Below are positions 1 to 9,600 of a stretch of DNA of 64,000 nucleotides, in pieces. Position numbers and translations under genes: made by a program. The notes beneath the pieces are model-generated. The model was not told where the DNA came from, made no database searches, and saw nothing but the letters and a program-made list of their open reading frames with translations. Each line of letters starts with the position of its first letter. Position 1 is the stretch's first letter. The stretch covers positions 744,001 through 808,000 of the forward strand of contig NZ_CP087168.1 in assembly GCF_024748615.1 (NCBI RefSeq). The letters run 5' to 3'. The DNA comes from Pseudomonas sp. B21-048 (GTDB lineage Bacteria > Pseudomonadota > Gammaproteobacteria > Pseudomonadales > Pseudomonadaceae).

Positions 1-323
1 CAGCCCATGCGCACATGCCCGGACAACGCCACGCCGGAGCCCGAAACCTGCTCGCAGGCCATGTGCAGAGTGCTTTCGATCGACTCGGCATAACCCAGCA
101 GCCGCTGGCCTTCGGCAGTCAGGACGAAACCGCTGGTCCGGGACTTTTCGAACAGCAACGTGCCCAACGAAGCTTCCAGCGAACTGATGCGTCGCGACAC
201 GGTGGTGTAGTCCACCGCCAGGCGCTTGGCCGCGGTGCTGGCCTTGCGGGTGCGGGCCACCTCGAGGAAAAACTTGAGGTCATCCCAGTTCAACGAGCCT
301 AAAGATGTGATGTTTTTTTGCAT
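1..323 (-). CDS. LysR-family transcriptional regulator (N-terminal part, runs off the window)
   Basis: The minus strand reads from an ATG at 323 into an N-terminal winged helix-turn-helix (LNWDDLKFFLEVARTRKAST, then the recognition-helix region TTVSRRISSLEASLG and the wing LLFEKSR), which is the standard LysR DNA-binding domain. About 107 residues are visible and the effector-binding domain lies outside the window. It is divergent from mmsA with about 160 bp between the starts, the usual arrangement for a LysR regulator of the neighbouring catabolic genes. The mms genes of other pseudomonads are known to be controlled by an AraC-type MmsR, so the role of this regulator in mmsAB control is an inference from position only. 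Confidence 0.85.
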   Translation of the reverse strand, partial: MQKNITSLGSLNWDDLKFFLEVARTRKASTAAKRLAVDYTTVSRRISSLEASLGTLLFEKSRTSGFVLTAEGQRLLGYAESIESTLHMACEQVSGSGVALSGHVRMG

Positions 324-338
324 GATGGACCGGATTTT

Positions 339-367
339 ATGTGCGTTCTTATTAGAAGTTTGCACAT
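339..367. promoter_or_regulatory. Candidate operator between the LysR gene and mmsA
   Basis: ATGTGC (339-344) and GCACAT (362-367) form a 6-bp inverted repeat with a 17-bp AT-rich spacer, midway between the two divergent starts. Size and position suit a LysR-type recognition site, but no experimental consensus is available to match. Confidence 0.3.
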
Positions 368-484
368 CTATACTCCAAAAACAGTCCGACAACCAATTCG
401 CGACACACGCCTCATCTCAAGGCGACTTTCTCGCCTTGGCTCCAAAGATAGCTCTCTAAATAAGAACAACGTCCGGAGACCAAT

Positions 485-2002
485 ATGAACGCATCGCTAG
501 AAACCACCGTGCAAAAGGTCAAGTTGTTGATCGATGGCGAGTGGGTCGAATCCCAGACCACCGAATGGCACGACATCGTCAACCCGGCGACCCAGCAAGT
601 GTTGGCCAAAGTCCCCTTCGCCACAGCCGCCGAAGTCGATGCTGCCATCAGCGCCGCCCATCGCGCCTTCCAGACTTGGAAGTTGACGCCGATCGGCGCG
701 CGGATGCGCATCATGCTCAAGCTTCAGGCGCTGATTCGCGAACATTCCAAGCGTATTGCCGTGGTACTCAGCAACGAGCAGGGCAAAACCATTGCCGACG
801 CTGAAGGCGATATCTTCCGTGGCCTGGAAGTGGTCGAACACGCCTGCTCCATTGGCAGCCTGCAAATGGGCGAGTTCGCCGAGAACGTCGCTGGCGGTGT
901 CGACACCTACACCCTGCGCCAGCCGATCGGCGTTTGCGCCGGCATTACCCCGTTCAACTTCCCGGCGATGATTCCGCTGTGGATGTTCCCGATGGCCATC
1001 GCCTGCGGCAACACCTTCGTGCTCAAGCCATCCGAGCAGGATCCGATGTCGACCATGCTGTTGGTGGAACTGGCCATCGAAGCCGGCATTCCGCCGGGTG
1101 TGCTCAACGTCGTTCATGGCGGCAAGGATGTGGTGGATGCGCTTTGCACCCACAAGGATATCAAGGCTGTTTCGTTCGTCGGTTCGACCGCGGTCGGTAC
1201 TCACGTCTACGACCTGGCTGGTAAACACGGCAAGCGCGTGCAATCGATGATGGGCGCCAAGAACCACGCTGTTGTGCTGCCCGATGCCAACCGCGAGCAA
1301 GCCCTCAATGCCCTGGTCGGCGCCGGTTTCGGTGCGGCGGGACAACGTTGCATGGCCACCTCGGTGGTGGTGCTGGTGGGCGCGGCCAAGCAATGGCTGC
1401 CAGACCTGAAAGCGCTGGCGCAGAAACTAAAGGTCAATGCCGGCAGCGAGCCGGGCACTGATGTTGGCCCGGTGATTTCCAAACGAGCCAAGGCGCGGAT
1501 TCTTGATCTGATCGAAAGCGGCATCAAGGAAGGCGCCAAGCTGGAACTGGACGGTCGCGACATCAGCGTTCCGGGCTACGAGCAGGGCAACTTCGTCGGC
1601 CCGACCCTGTTCTCTGGCGTGACGCCCGAGATGCAGATCTACACCCAGGAAATCTTTGGCCCGGTGCTGGTGGTGCTGGAAGTTAATACCCTCGATGAGG
1701 CCATCGCTCTGGTCAACGCCAACCCATTTGGCAACGGCACGGGGTTGTTCACCCAGAGCGGTGCGGCGGCGCGTAAATTCCAGACGGAAATCGACGTTGG
1801 CCAGGTCGGCATCAACATCCCGATTCCGGTGCCGGTGCCGTTCTTCAGCTTCACCGGTTCCCGTGGTTCGAAGCTCGGCGACCTCGGTCCGTATGGCAAG
1901 CAAGTGGTGCAGTTCTACACTCAAACCAAGACCGTCACTGCGCGCTGGTTCGACGACGACAGCGTCAACGACGGTGTGAACACCACCATCCACTTGCGTT
2001 AA
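485..2002 (+). CDS. mmsA: CoA-acylating methylmalonate-semialdehyde dehydrogenase
   Basis: The 505-aa product converts methylmalonate semialdehyde (valine and thymine breakdown) to propionyl-CoA, or malonate semialdehyde to acetyl-CoA, using NAD+ and CoA. It has the aldehyde-dehydrogenase fold: FNFP at 157-160, the NAD-binding FVGST segment near 231, and the catalytic cysteine C289 in GAAGQRCMA. The usual ALDH general-base glutamate is replaced in MGAKNHAVV (about 256-264); this is characteristic of the CoA-dependent MmsA subfamily. Length is normal. It lies 10 bp before mmsB, so the two are co-transcribed. The ATG at 485 follows a CGGAGACC ribosome-binding region. Confidence 0.95.
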   Translation: MNASLETTVQKVKLLIDGEWVESQTTEWHDIVNPATQQVLAKVPFATAAEVDAAISAAHRAFQTWKLTPIGARMRIMLKLQALIREHSKRIAVVLSNEQGKTIADAEGDIFRGLEVVEHACSIGSLQMGEFAENVAGGVDTYTLRQPIGVCAGITPFNFPAMIPLWMFPMAIACGNTFVLKPSEQDPMSTMLLVELAIEAGIPPGVLNVVHGGKDVVDALCTHKDIKAVSFVGSTAVGTHVYDLAGKHGKRVQSMMGAKNHAVVLPDANREQALNALVGAGFGAAGQRCMATSVVVLVGAAKQWLPDLKALAQKLKVNAGSEPGTDVGPVISKRAKARILDLIESGIKEGAKLELDGRDISVPGYEQGNFVGPTLFSGVTPEMQIYTQEIFGPVLVVLEVNTLDEAIALVNANPFGNGTGLFTQSGAAARKFQTEIDVGQVGINIPIPVPVPFFSFTGSRGSKLGDLGPYGKQVVQFYTQTKTVTARWFDDDSVNDGVNTTIHLR

Positions 2003-2012
2003 GGAGCCGGAC

Positions 2013-2900
2013 ATGAAAATCGCTTTTATCGGTCTCGGCAACATGGGCGCGCCGATGGCGCGCAACCTGATCAAGGCCGGCCATTCACTGCGCCTGGTCG
2101 ACCTGAACAAAGCTGTGCTGGCAGAGCTCGAGCAACTGGGCGGCAGCATCAGCGCTTCGGCACGTGAAGCGGCTCAAGATGCAGAGCTGGTGATCACCAT
2201 GCTGCCCGCCGCTGTGCATGTGCGCAGCGTCTGGCTGGGCGAAGACGGCGTGCTGGCCGGGATCGCCAAGGGCGTGCCCGCAGTGGATTGCAGCACCATC
2301 GATCCGCAGACGGCGCGCGACGTTGCCGCAGCGGCTGCCAAACAAGGCGTGGCGATGGCCGATGCACCGGTCTCCGGCGGTACTGGCGGTGCAGCGGCCG
2401 GGACGCTGACTTTCATGGTCGGCGCCACGCCTGAATTGTTCGCGACCCTGCAACCGGTGCTGGCGCAGATGGGCCGTAACATCGTCCACTGTGGCGAAGT
2501 CGGCACCGGGCAAATCGCCAAAATCTGCAATAACCTGCTGCTGGCAATTTCCATGGTCGGCGTCAGCGAGGCCATGGCCTTGGGCGATGCGCTGGGGATC
2601 GACACGACGGTGCTGGCGGGGATCATCAACAGTTCCACCGGGCGTTGCTGGAGTTCGGAGATGTACAACCCGTGGCCGGGCATCGTCGAAACGGCGCCGG
2701 CCTCGCGCGGGTATACCGGCGGTTTCGGTGCCGAACTGATGCTCAAGGATCTGGGGCTGGCCACTGAGGCGGCACGTCAGGCGCACCAACCGGTGGTGCT
2801 CGGCGCGGTGGCGCAACAGTTGTATCAGGCGATGAGTCAGCGTGGGGAGGGTGGTAAGGACTTCTCGGCGATTATCAACAGCTATCGCAAGCCTCAATAA
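2013..2900 (+). CDS. mmsB: 3-hydroxyisobutyrate dehydrogenase
   Basis: The 295-aa product oxidises 3-hydroxyisobutyrate to methylmalonate semialdehyde with NAD+, the step before MmsA in valine catabolism. The N-terminal Rossmann motif GLGNMGAPMARNL (7-19), the substrate-binding segment DAPVSGGTGGAAAGT (about 116-130) and the catalytic lysine region GQIAKICNN are all present, placing it in the beta-hydroxyacid dehydrogenase family. GGAGC precedes the ATG. It is the second and last gene of the mmsAB unit, which ends at a hairpin terminator at 3106-3140. Confidence 0.93.
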   Translation: MKIAFIGLGNMGAPMARNLIKAGHSLRLVDLNKAVLAELEQLGGSISASAREAAQDAELVITMLPAAVHVRSVWLGEDGVLAGIAKGVPAVDCSTIDPQTARDVAAAAAKQGVAMADAPVSGGTGGAAAGTLTFMVGATPELFATLQPVLAQMGRNIVHCGEVGTGQIAKICNNLLLAISMVGVSEAMALGDALGIDTTVLAGIINSSTGRCWSSEMYNPWPGIVETAPASRGYTGGFGAELMLKDLGLATEAARQAHQPVVLGAVAQQLYQAMSQRGEGGKDFSAIINSYRKPQ

Positions 2901-2931
2901 CGGGGCGTCCCGGGACTGTGGTGAGGGGCTT

Positions 2932-3077
2932 TTGTGGCGAGGGAGCTTGCTCCCGTCCGGCCGGTCCGCGCTCGGGCGAAGCAGTCGTAAGTCCTGAGCA
3001 TGCGGTGTATCTGAAACACCGCATCAGCTTGTTGGGTTCGCTTCGCGAACCAGCGGGAGCAAGCTCCCTCGCCACAA
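2932..3077. repeat. REP-type palindrome pair
   Basis: A 24-bp sequence containing GGGAGCTTGCTCCC (2932-2955) recurs as its exact reverse complement at 3054-3077. Two further hairpins lie between: GCGGTGT/ACACCGC (3002-3022) and GTTCGC/GCGAAC (3036-3050). This is a typical paired REP/BIME element of fluorescent pseudomonads, downstream of mmsB. Confidence 0.8.
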
Positions 3078-3105
3078 GGGATGCGCATTCCAATCAGTTT
3101 TTTTT

Positions 3106-3140
3106 CCGAGAGACCACGTCGGGTGGTCTCTCGGTTTTTT
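3106..3140 (+). terminator. Rho-independent terminator of mmsAB
   Basis: CCGAGAGACCAC and its near-complementary arm GTGGTCTCTCGG form a long stem, followed by TTTTTT on the plus strand. It sits just before the convergent cupin gene. Confidence 0.8.
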
Positions 3141-3143
3141 GCA

Positions 3144-3488
3144 TCAGGCAAACACGAAATACTTACGCACGGTCTCAACCACTTCCCACGTGCCTTTCAT
3201 GCCTGGTTCGATGACGAAAATGTCACCGGCGCGCAGGTGAGTCGGCGCCATGCCTTCCGGGGTGATGATGCAGTAGCCTTCCTGGAAATGGCAGTATTCC
3301 CACTTCACGTATTCCACATACCACTTGCCCGGCGTGCAGATCCAGGTGCCCATGATCTTGCTGCCATCTTCGCTGGTGTACGCGTTGAGGTTGACGGTGT
3401 GCGGGTCGCCTTCCAGCTTTTCCCATTTGCAGGCATCGAGCACGGGCAGCGGATGGGTATCGCGTAGGACGGTAATCGGTGCGGGCAT
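3144..3488 (-). CDS. Cupin-domain protein
   Basis: 114 aa. The C-terminal half carries a cupin core: EYCHFQEGYCIITPEG resembles the first motif (E and ExG), and HLRAGDIFVIEPGMKGTWEV is the second (GD and PG). This fits the small single-domain cupin_3 group (ureidoglycine-aminohydrolase-like). Proteins of this kind often sit near amino-acid or purine catabolic genes, but no substrate can be read from the sequence. It is convergent with mmsB and transcribed alone. Confidence 0.75.
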   Translation of the reverse strand: MPAPITVLRDTHPLPVLDACKWEKLEGDPHTVNLNAYTSEDGSKIMGTWICTPGKWYVEYVKWEYCHFQEGYCIITPEGMAPTHLRAGDIFVIEPGMKGTWEVVETVRKYFVFA

Positions 3489-3688
3489 GTCAGCTCCAGG
3501 CTAGTGGCAGGATTGAATGACCAGCCTATCGTCGGGAGGGGGCACCCGGATGTCTGGGGTCGACATCCAGTTACCTGTAAACGCTGAATGGCAAGAGCCT
3601 CTGCCTGGATGCACGGCAACCGCTTAAAGGCGCGGCCTGACTCCATTCAATGGCCCACAGGTCAATCGTGGGCCATTGACGCAGCGGT

Positions 3689-4834
3689 TTATCGTCCGGT
3701 GACGCTGTCATGTTGCGTAGTCTTGAAGCCCGGTCGCGGTTCAAGCGGCGGCGTTTGCATCGAACGCAAACGTGCCAGGCGACTGGCGTGGGTTGGTGGC
3801 TCGGCGGCTAACGGGGAACGACGCTTGCGGGTCTCTTCGCGCAATACCGGCAGTACTTCCTTGCCGAACATGTCGAGTTGTTCCAGTACGGTTTTTAAAG
3901 GAATACCGCCATGGTCGAAGAGAAAAAGCTGTCGCTGGTAGTCGCCGAAGTGCTCGCGGAACGTCAGGGTCTTGTCGATGATTTCCTGAGGGCTACCCAC
4001 GGACAACGGGGTCATCGCCATGAACTCTTCAAGGGAAGGGCCATGACCGTAGACCGGGGCGTTGTCGAAGTAAGGGCGGAATTCCCGTCGCGCGTCCTGA
4101 GAGTTGCGGCGCATGAAAATATGCCCACCCAGGCCGACGATGGCCTGTTCCGACGTGCCGTGCCCGTAGTGCGCAAACCGTTCACGGTAAAAGTCCACCA
4201 GCGCGATGAAATGCTCACGGGGCCAGAGGATGTGGCTGGCAAAAAAACCATCGCCGTAATACGCCGCTTGTTCGGCGATTTCCGGGGTACGAATCGAGCC
4301 ATGCCAGACGAAGGGCGGCACGTCGTCCAGCGGTCTTGGGATGGAGGTGAAGTTCTTCAAGGCGGTGCGAAAGCGACCACTCCAGTTGATGTCTTCTTCG
4401 CGCCAGAGCCTGTGCAGTAATCGATAGTTTTCCATTGCCAGCGGCAGGCCATCGACGATGCTCTTGCCAAACCAGGGATAGACCGGTGCGGTATTTCCCC
4501 GGCCAAGCATCAGGTCCATGCGGCCGCCTGCAAGGTGTTGCAGCAACGAGTATTCCTCGGCCAATCGCACCGGGTCATTGGTGGTAATGAGGGTGGTGGA
4601 CGTCGACAAAATAATGCGCTGGGTCTTTGCCGCGATGTACGCCAGTAACGTGGTGGGGGAGGACGTGATGAATGGCGGATTGTGGTGTTCGCCTGTGGCG
4701 AACACATCCAGGCCGATGTCTTCGGCTTTTTGCGCGATTTGCAGGGTGGCCAGTATGCGCTGAGATTCACTTGGGGTACTGGCGTTGGTCGGGTCTTGTG
4801 TGACGTCGCCAACGGTGTAGATCCCGAATTGCAT
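3689..4834 (-). CDS. LLM-class flavin-dependent oxidoreductase
   Basis: 381 aa from the ATG at 4834, which follows AAGGAGG by four bases; longer readings to 4975 lack a ribosome site and run through the promoter. The bacterial-luciferase-like monooxygenase fold is visible in MQFGIYTVGDVTQD, DVFATGEHHNPPFITSSP, the TTLITTNDPVRLAEEYSLLQ segment and GRMDLMLGRGNTAPVY. Such enzymes use reduced flavin supplied by a reductase to oxidise sulfonates, aldehydes or heterocycles; the substrate here is unknown. The neighbouring remnant of a dehydrogenase reads away from it, suggesting a former divergent pair. Confidence 0.85.
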   Translation of the reverse strand: MQFGIYTVGDVTQDPTNASTPSESQRILATLQIAQKAEDIGLDVFATGEHHNPPFITSSPTTLLAYIAAKTQRIILSTSTTLITTNDPVRLAEEYSLLQHLAGGRMDLMLGRGNTAPVYPWFGKSIVDGLPLAMENYRLLHRLWREEDINWSGRFRTALKNFTSIPRPLDDVPPFVWHGSIRTPEIAEQAAYYGDGFFASHILWPREHFIALVDFYRERFAHYGHGTSEQAIVGLGGHIFMRRNSQDARREFRPYFDNAPVYGHGPSLEEFMAMTPLSVGSPQEIIDKTLTFREHFGDYQRQLFLFDHGGIPLKTVLEQLDMFGKEVLPVLREETRKRRSPLAAEPPTHASRLARLRSMQTPPLEPRPGFKTTQHDSVTGR

Positions 4835-4873
4835 AAAGCCTCCTTGCCTTGCGTGTAGGTGTGTTTGAAGCCG

Positions 4874-4927
4874 GTGCCTCGAGGTTAAATAAACGAGGCA
4901 CTTGAAATGTACGCCTGTACACGTACA
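4874..4927. promoter_or_regulatory. Inverted repeats upstream of the LLM oxidoreductase
   Basis: TGTACG (4908-4913) and CGTACA (4922-4927) form an inverted repeat with an 8-bp spacer that itself overlaps TGTACA; this is the shape of a TetR-type operator. GTGCCTCG/CGAGGCAC (4874-4881 and 4894-4901) forms a second hairpin in the leader. No TetR gene is adjacent. Confidence 0.35.
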
Positions 4928-4990
4928 ATCGCAATTCTGGGTCGGCGTCCAACGGACATTTCGCACAGCTGACAAGGATGGGAGCAGGGC

Positions 4991-5130
4991 ATGGAGCTGG
5001 GATTTATTGGTTTGGGCACGATAGGCGTGCCCATGGTGCTGAACCCGTTAAGGGGGCATCGCTGTTGGAAGTGATGCACGACGCGCCGGCTCACACTAAT
5101 ACTGGAAAATTCAGAAGTCGTAACGTGTCT
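4991..5130 (+). pseudogene. Remnant of an NAD-binding beta-hydroxyacid dehydrogenase gene
   Basis: From the ATG at 4991 the translation MELGFIGLGTIGVPMVLNPL matches the Rossmann start of 6-phosphogluconate/3-hydroxyisobutyrate dehydrogenases (compare GFIGLGxMGxPM in MmsB). The frame then stops at 5072-5074 after 27 codons. Another frame continues for about 15 codons (LLEVMHDAPAH) before sequence resemblance is lost. It is therefore a decayed 5' end, with more than 250 codons missing. It diverges from the LLM oxidoreductase. Confidence 0.6.
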
Positions 5131-5207
5131 TGCGCGATGGCTTTTATTAAAAAAATATAAAACTACCTCTTCGCCTGCTGATCATTAAGTAATAACCAGG
5201 AGTCGTT

Positions 5208-5369
5208 ATGAAAAGTCTTATGCAACGGAACAATCCTCCCGCTGAGTTCAATGAATGGCTTGAGAAAACGCGTGCGCTGAACCCGTTAATCATCGGGCAT
5301 AGGGATTGCGGCGACCAGATGATTGGCAAGTTTTATCTGGATAAGTCCAATGCGCTAACGACAGCGTAA
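5208..5369 (+). CDS. Small hypothetical protein (53 aa)
   Basis: A 53-aa frame starts at an ATG six bases after CAGGAG, a good ribosome site. The product (MKSLMQRNNPPAEFNEWLEK...) has no domain I recognise. It stands alone between the dehydrogenase remnant and the efflux operon. It may be genuine or part of the decayed region. Confidence 0.4.
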   Translation: MKSLMQRNNPPAEFNEWLEKTRALNPLIIGHRDCGDQMIGKFYLDKSNALTTA

Positions 5370-5498
5370 ATAGTTATAAATAAATTCGGCGTGTTATGAG
5401 TGATTAATCACAGGGATTAATAGCGCGTCGGGTTTGTGCCGCCTCTTTTATTAATTATTGAACTTTTGCGCTCGCAGTTAGAGTCAAGGGAGTGCCAC

Positions 5499-6602
5499 AT
5501 GCTTGCTCGAAATAAAGTTAAATCACGGGTGTTTGTTCTGCTGGTCATTGTTATTGGCAGTGCCTTCGGTTGGCGTTTCTGGTGGCCTGCGCCGGTTTCG
5601 GCCGAACAACGGATACCCAATACCAAGGTCGGTTTGGCGCAGGTCAAGAAGCAGCCCTACACCTATTACCTGGAAGCGATCGGCAAGCTTGAGGCTCAGC
5701 GCCAGGTGCTGGTGTCGGCCGAAGTCAGCGGCAAGGTCGTGGACATCAACTTTGAGTCCGGTGATCAAGTGACGGCGGGGCAGGATCTGCTCACGCTCAA
5801 CGACGCGCCGGAGCAAGGTGAACTGGTTCGCCTGAGGGGCGAGTTCGAATCGGCCAAGGCGCAATTTGCCCGGGTGCAGGAACTGGCGAAAACCGGTGCC
5901 GAAAGCCGTCGGGCCTTCGACAATGCCCGTGCCCAATATGACGCGGCGAAAGGCGACATGGAGCGCATGCAGGCGCAGATCGCCCAGCGTCATATCCGTG
6001 CGCCGTTCGCGGGCACCCTCGGGATTCGTCAGGCGCATCTGGGTCAGTACCTGGAGGCCGGTGGCGCTGTCGCGACCCTGACCGACCCCGGTGTGCTGCG
6101 GGTCAACTTTACCCTGGCCGAGCGCGATGGCTCCCGCGTACAGCTCGGCCAGACCGTGCAGGCGAAAGTCGATGCCTGGGCGGATATGAAGTTTCAGGGA
6201 CAGATCGTGGCGGTCGATCCACAGATCAATCAGTCCCACACCATCAACGTCCAGGCCGTGATCACTGACACGAAAAAACTGCTGCGCCCAGGTATGTATG
6301 CCCGAGTCTCGGTTACGTTGCCGCAGACTACCGAGCTGGTGATTCCGGAAACGGCCATCACCTACAACGCCTACGGCGAAAGCGTTTTCTCCGTGTACAC
6401 CGATGACTTGGGGGTGCAGAAGGTCAAGCGCGAGAGCATCAAGGTCGGTGAGCGCCGCGATGGCTGGGCGGTTGTCGACAAAGGTTTGAACGAGGGCGTG
6501 CAGGTGGTGACTTCCGGGCAGTTGAAACTCCATGACGGAGTGGCTGTGGAAGGGGTGCCGGACACGGTTGGCCTTAACCTCACCACTGGGTTGGAAAAAT
6601 GA
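5499..6602 (+). CDS. RND efflux periplasmic adaptor (membrane fusion protein)
   Basis: 367 aa from the ATG at 5499, which follows AAGGGAG; the upstream ATG at 5436 has no ribosome site. An N-terminal membrane anchor (VFVLLVIVIGSAFGW) precedes the lipoyl-like half-motif (VLVSAEVSGKVVDINFESGD), a coiled-coil hairpin rich in E/R/A (about 95-150), the second lipoyl half (HIRAPFAGTLGIRQAHLGQYLEAG) and a beta-barrel. The protein links the inner-membrane pump to the outer-membrane channel. Its stop overlaps the pump start as ATGA, so the genes are translationally coupled. Confidence 0.92.
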   Translation: MLARNKVKSRVFVLLVIVIGSAFGWRFWWPAPVSAEQRIPNTKVGLAQVKKQPYTYYLEAIGKLEAQRQVLVSAEVSGKVVDINFESGDQVTAGQDLLTLNDAPEQGELVRLRGEFESAKAQFARVQELAKTGAESRRAFDNARAQYDAAKGDMERMQAQIAQRHIRAPFAGTLGIRQAHLGQYLEAGGAVATLTDPGVLRVNFTLAERDGSRVQLGQTVQAKVDAWADMKFQGQIVAVDPQINQSHTINVQAVITDTKKLLRPGMYARVSVTLPQTTELVIPETAITYNAYGESVFSVYTDDLGVQKVKRESIKVGERRDGWAVVDKGLNEGVQVVTSGQLKLHDGVAVEGVPDTVGLNLTTGLEK

Positions 6603-9600
6603 AATTCACCGACATCTTTCTCCGCCGCCCCGTGCTTGCAGTGGTGGTCAGTACGCTGATCCTGCTGTTCGGCGTGCGTGCGTTGCTGAACCTGCCGATT
6701 CGTCAGTATCCGATGCTGGAAACCTCGACCATCACGGTCACTACCCAATACCCAGGCGCTTCGTCGGAGTTGATGCAGGGCTTTGTAACGCAACCGATCA
6801 GCCAAGCAGTGGCCTCGGTGGAGGGCATCGATTACCTGTCTTCGGCGTCGACCCAGGGCCGTAGCCAGGTGACGATCCGGATGGCACTCAACAGTGATTC
6901 CATCTCTGCGCTGACCGAGGTCATGGCCAAGGTCAATCAGATCAAATACCGTTTGCCCAAGGATGCCTATGACCCAGTAGTGGAACGCACCTCGGGTGGT
7001 TTTACCAGTGTGGCCTACGTGGCGTTCGCCAGTTCCAACCTGACCATTCCAGAGATGTCCGATTACATTTCCCGCGTCGTCGAACCGATGTTCGCCGGCA
7101 TCGAAGGCGTGGCCAAAATCAACATCATGGGCGAGCAGAAACTTTCCATGAGGCTTTGGCTGGATCCGCAACGCCTGGCGGGCTACGGATTGACCGGCCA
7201 GGACGTGTCGAAGGCGATCGAAGGCAACAACTTCCAGGCCGCCCCGGGGCAGGTCAAGGGCTTGTATGTGGTCAGCAACCTGCGGGTCAACACCGACCTG
7301 AACAGTGTCGAAGATTTCCGCGACATGGTGCTGCGCAACGACAACGGCCGCATCATCCGCGTGCGGGATGTCGGGACTGTCGAGCTCAATGCCGCTTCAA
7401 CCGATACCAGTGGTTCGATGAGTGATGTGCCGGCGTTGTTCCTCGGCCTGGACGCCGCACCGACCGGCAACCCGCTGGTGATCGTCAAACGCGTACGGGA
7501 ACTGTTGCCGCAGATCCAGGAAACCTTGCCGCCGGGTGTGACGGTACAAATTCCGTTCGAAGTGGCGCACTTCATTCAATCCTCGATTGATGAAGTGTCT
7601 TACACGCTGCTGGAAGCTTTGGTGATTGTGGTCCTGGTGATTTACCTGTGCCTGGGTACGTTCCGCACCGTGCTGATTCCGTTAGTGACCATTCCGCTGT
7701 CGATGCTCGGCGCCGCGATGTTGATGCAGATGTTCGGCTTCAGTCTGAACCTGCTGACGTTGCTGGCGATGGTTCTGGCCATCGGCCTGGTGGTGGACGA
7801 TGCGATCGTGGTGGTGGAGAACGTGCACCGCCACATCGAGGAAGGCAAATCCCCATTCGATGCCGCGTTGATCGGTGCCCGGGAAGTGGCTGGGCCAGTG
7901 GTCGCGATGACGTTCACCCTGGCGGCGGTGTACGCGCCTATCGGTTTGATGGGCGGGCTGACCGGCACGCTGTTCAAGGAGTTCGCGCTGACCCTGGCAG
8001 GGGCTGTGGTTATCTCCGGCATCGTTGCGTTGACGTTGTCGCCGATCATGAGTACCCGTCTGCTGGATGCCAAAAGCAGCGAAGGCTTCATGGCCGTCAA
8101 GGCCGACCGCTTCTTCCAGTCTTTGGCCAGTCGCTATGGCGCGTTGCTGGGCGGCTCGCTTGCGCGTCGCTGGATCAGTCTCGGCGTGGCCCTGGTGATC
8201 TTTTTCAGCCTGCCGTTTCTATACCGCTCGGCGCAAACCGAACTGGCGCCGCTGGAAGATCAGAACATTCTGCTGACGGCCATCAAGGCGCCGCAGCATG
8301 CCAACCTCGATTACCTTGAAGCGTACGCCCACAAGCTCTACGAGACGTTCAACCAGATTCCCGAGGGCTACAGCAACTGGGTGGCCAACGGTTCCGATGG
8401 ACTGTCCAACAGCGTCGGCGGGATCAACCTGGTGGACTGGGACAAGCGCGGTCGCGACGCCAACACGATCCAGCCCGATTTGCAGGCACGGGTCAACGAG
8501 ATCGAAGGCACCAGCATCTTTGTGTTCCAGATGCCGCCCTTGCCGGGTTCCACCGGTGGGTTACCGGTGCAAATGGTCATTCGCAGCGATCAGGATTACC
8601 TGGCGTTGTTCAACGTGATGGATCAGCTCAAGCAGGCGGCTCAGGCCAGTGGTTTGTTTGCCGTGGTCGACAGCGACCTGGACTTCAACAACCCGGTGGT
8701 GGAAATCCAGATTGATCGCGCCAAGGCCAACGCCCTGGGCATTCGCATGCAGGATATCGGTGAGACCCTAAACAGCCTGATCGGCGAGAAATACGTCAAT
8801 CGGTTCTCCTTTCACGGGCGCTCCTACGACGTGATTCCGCAGTCGATTTCCTCGGACCGGCTCACCCCGGAAACCCTCAAGTTGTATTACGTGAAAGACC
8901 AGAAGGGCAATCCGGTGCCGTTATCGACACTGGCCACGCTCAGCATGAAAGTCGAGCCCAACCGTTTGACCCAATTCAACCAGCAGAACTCCGCCACGTT
9001 CCAGGCCATTCCGGCACCGGGCGTGACCCTGGGTGATGCCGTGGGCTTCTTGCAAAAGCAATCGGAAGGGTTCCCGGCCGGCTTCAGTTTCGACTGGCAG
9101 TCCGATGCCCGGCAGTACGTGCAAGAGGGCAACAGCCTGGTATTAACCTTCGGTCTGGCGCTGGTGATCATTTACCTGGTGCTTAGCGTGCAATACGAGA
9201 GCTTCCGCGATCCGTTCATCATTCTGATCAGCGTACCGCTGTCGATTTGCGGGGCGCTGGTACCGCTGGCGCTTGGGATGACGTCGCTGAACATTTACAC
9301 GCAAATCGGCCTCATTACTTTGATCGGGTTGATCAGTAAGCACGGCATTCTGATGGTCGCGTTCGCCAATGAATTGCAGCGCAAGCAGGGCATGGATCGG
9401 GTTCAGGCGATTCAACATGCCGCGCAGGTTCGCCTGCGGCCGATTCTCATGACTACCGCAGCAATGGTGGTGGGGCTTGCGCCCTTATTGTTCGCCAGCG
9501 GTGCCGGCGCCAACAGCCGCTTCGGGCTGGGCCTGGTGATTGTAGTGGGCATGCTGATCGGCACGCTGTTCACGCTGTTTATCCTGCCCTCGGTCTACAC

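Noticed and set aside
497..1393. Long minus-strand frame opposite mmsA (298 codons)
   Set aside because: Shadow of mmsA: no family resemblance, histidine/glycine/arginine-rich translation, no ribosome site.
5038..5289. GCTGAACCCGTTAA occurring at 5038-5051 and 5276-5289
   Set aside because: A single 14-bp match without extension or a mobile-element context; probably chance or a trace of local duplication too weak to claim.
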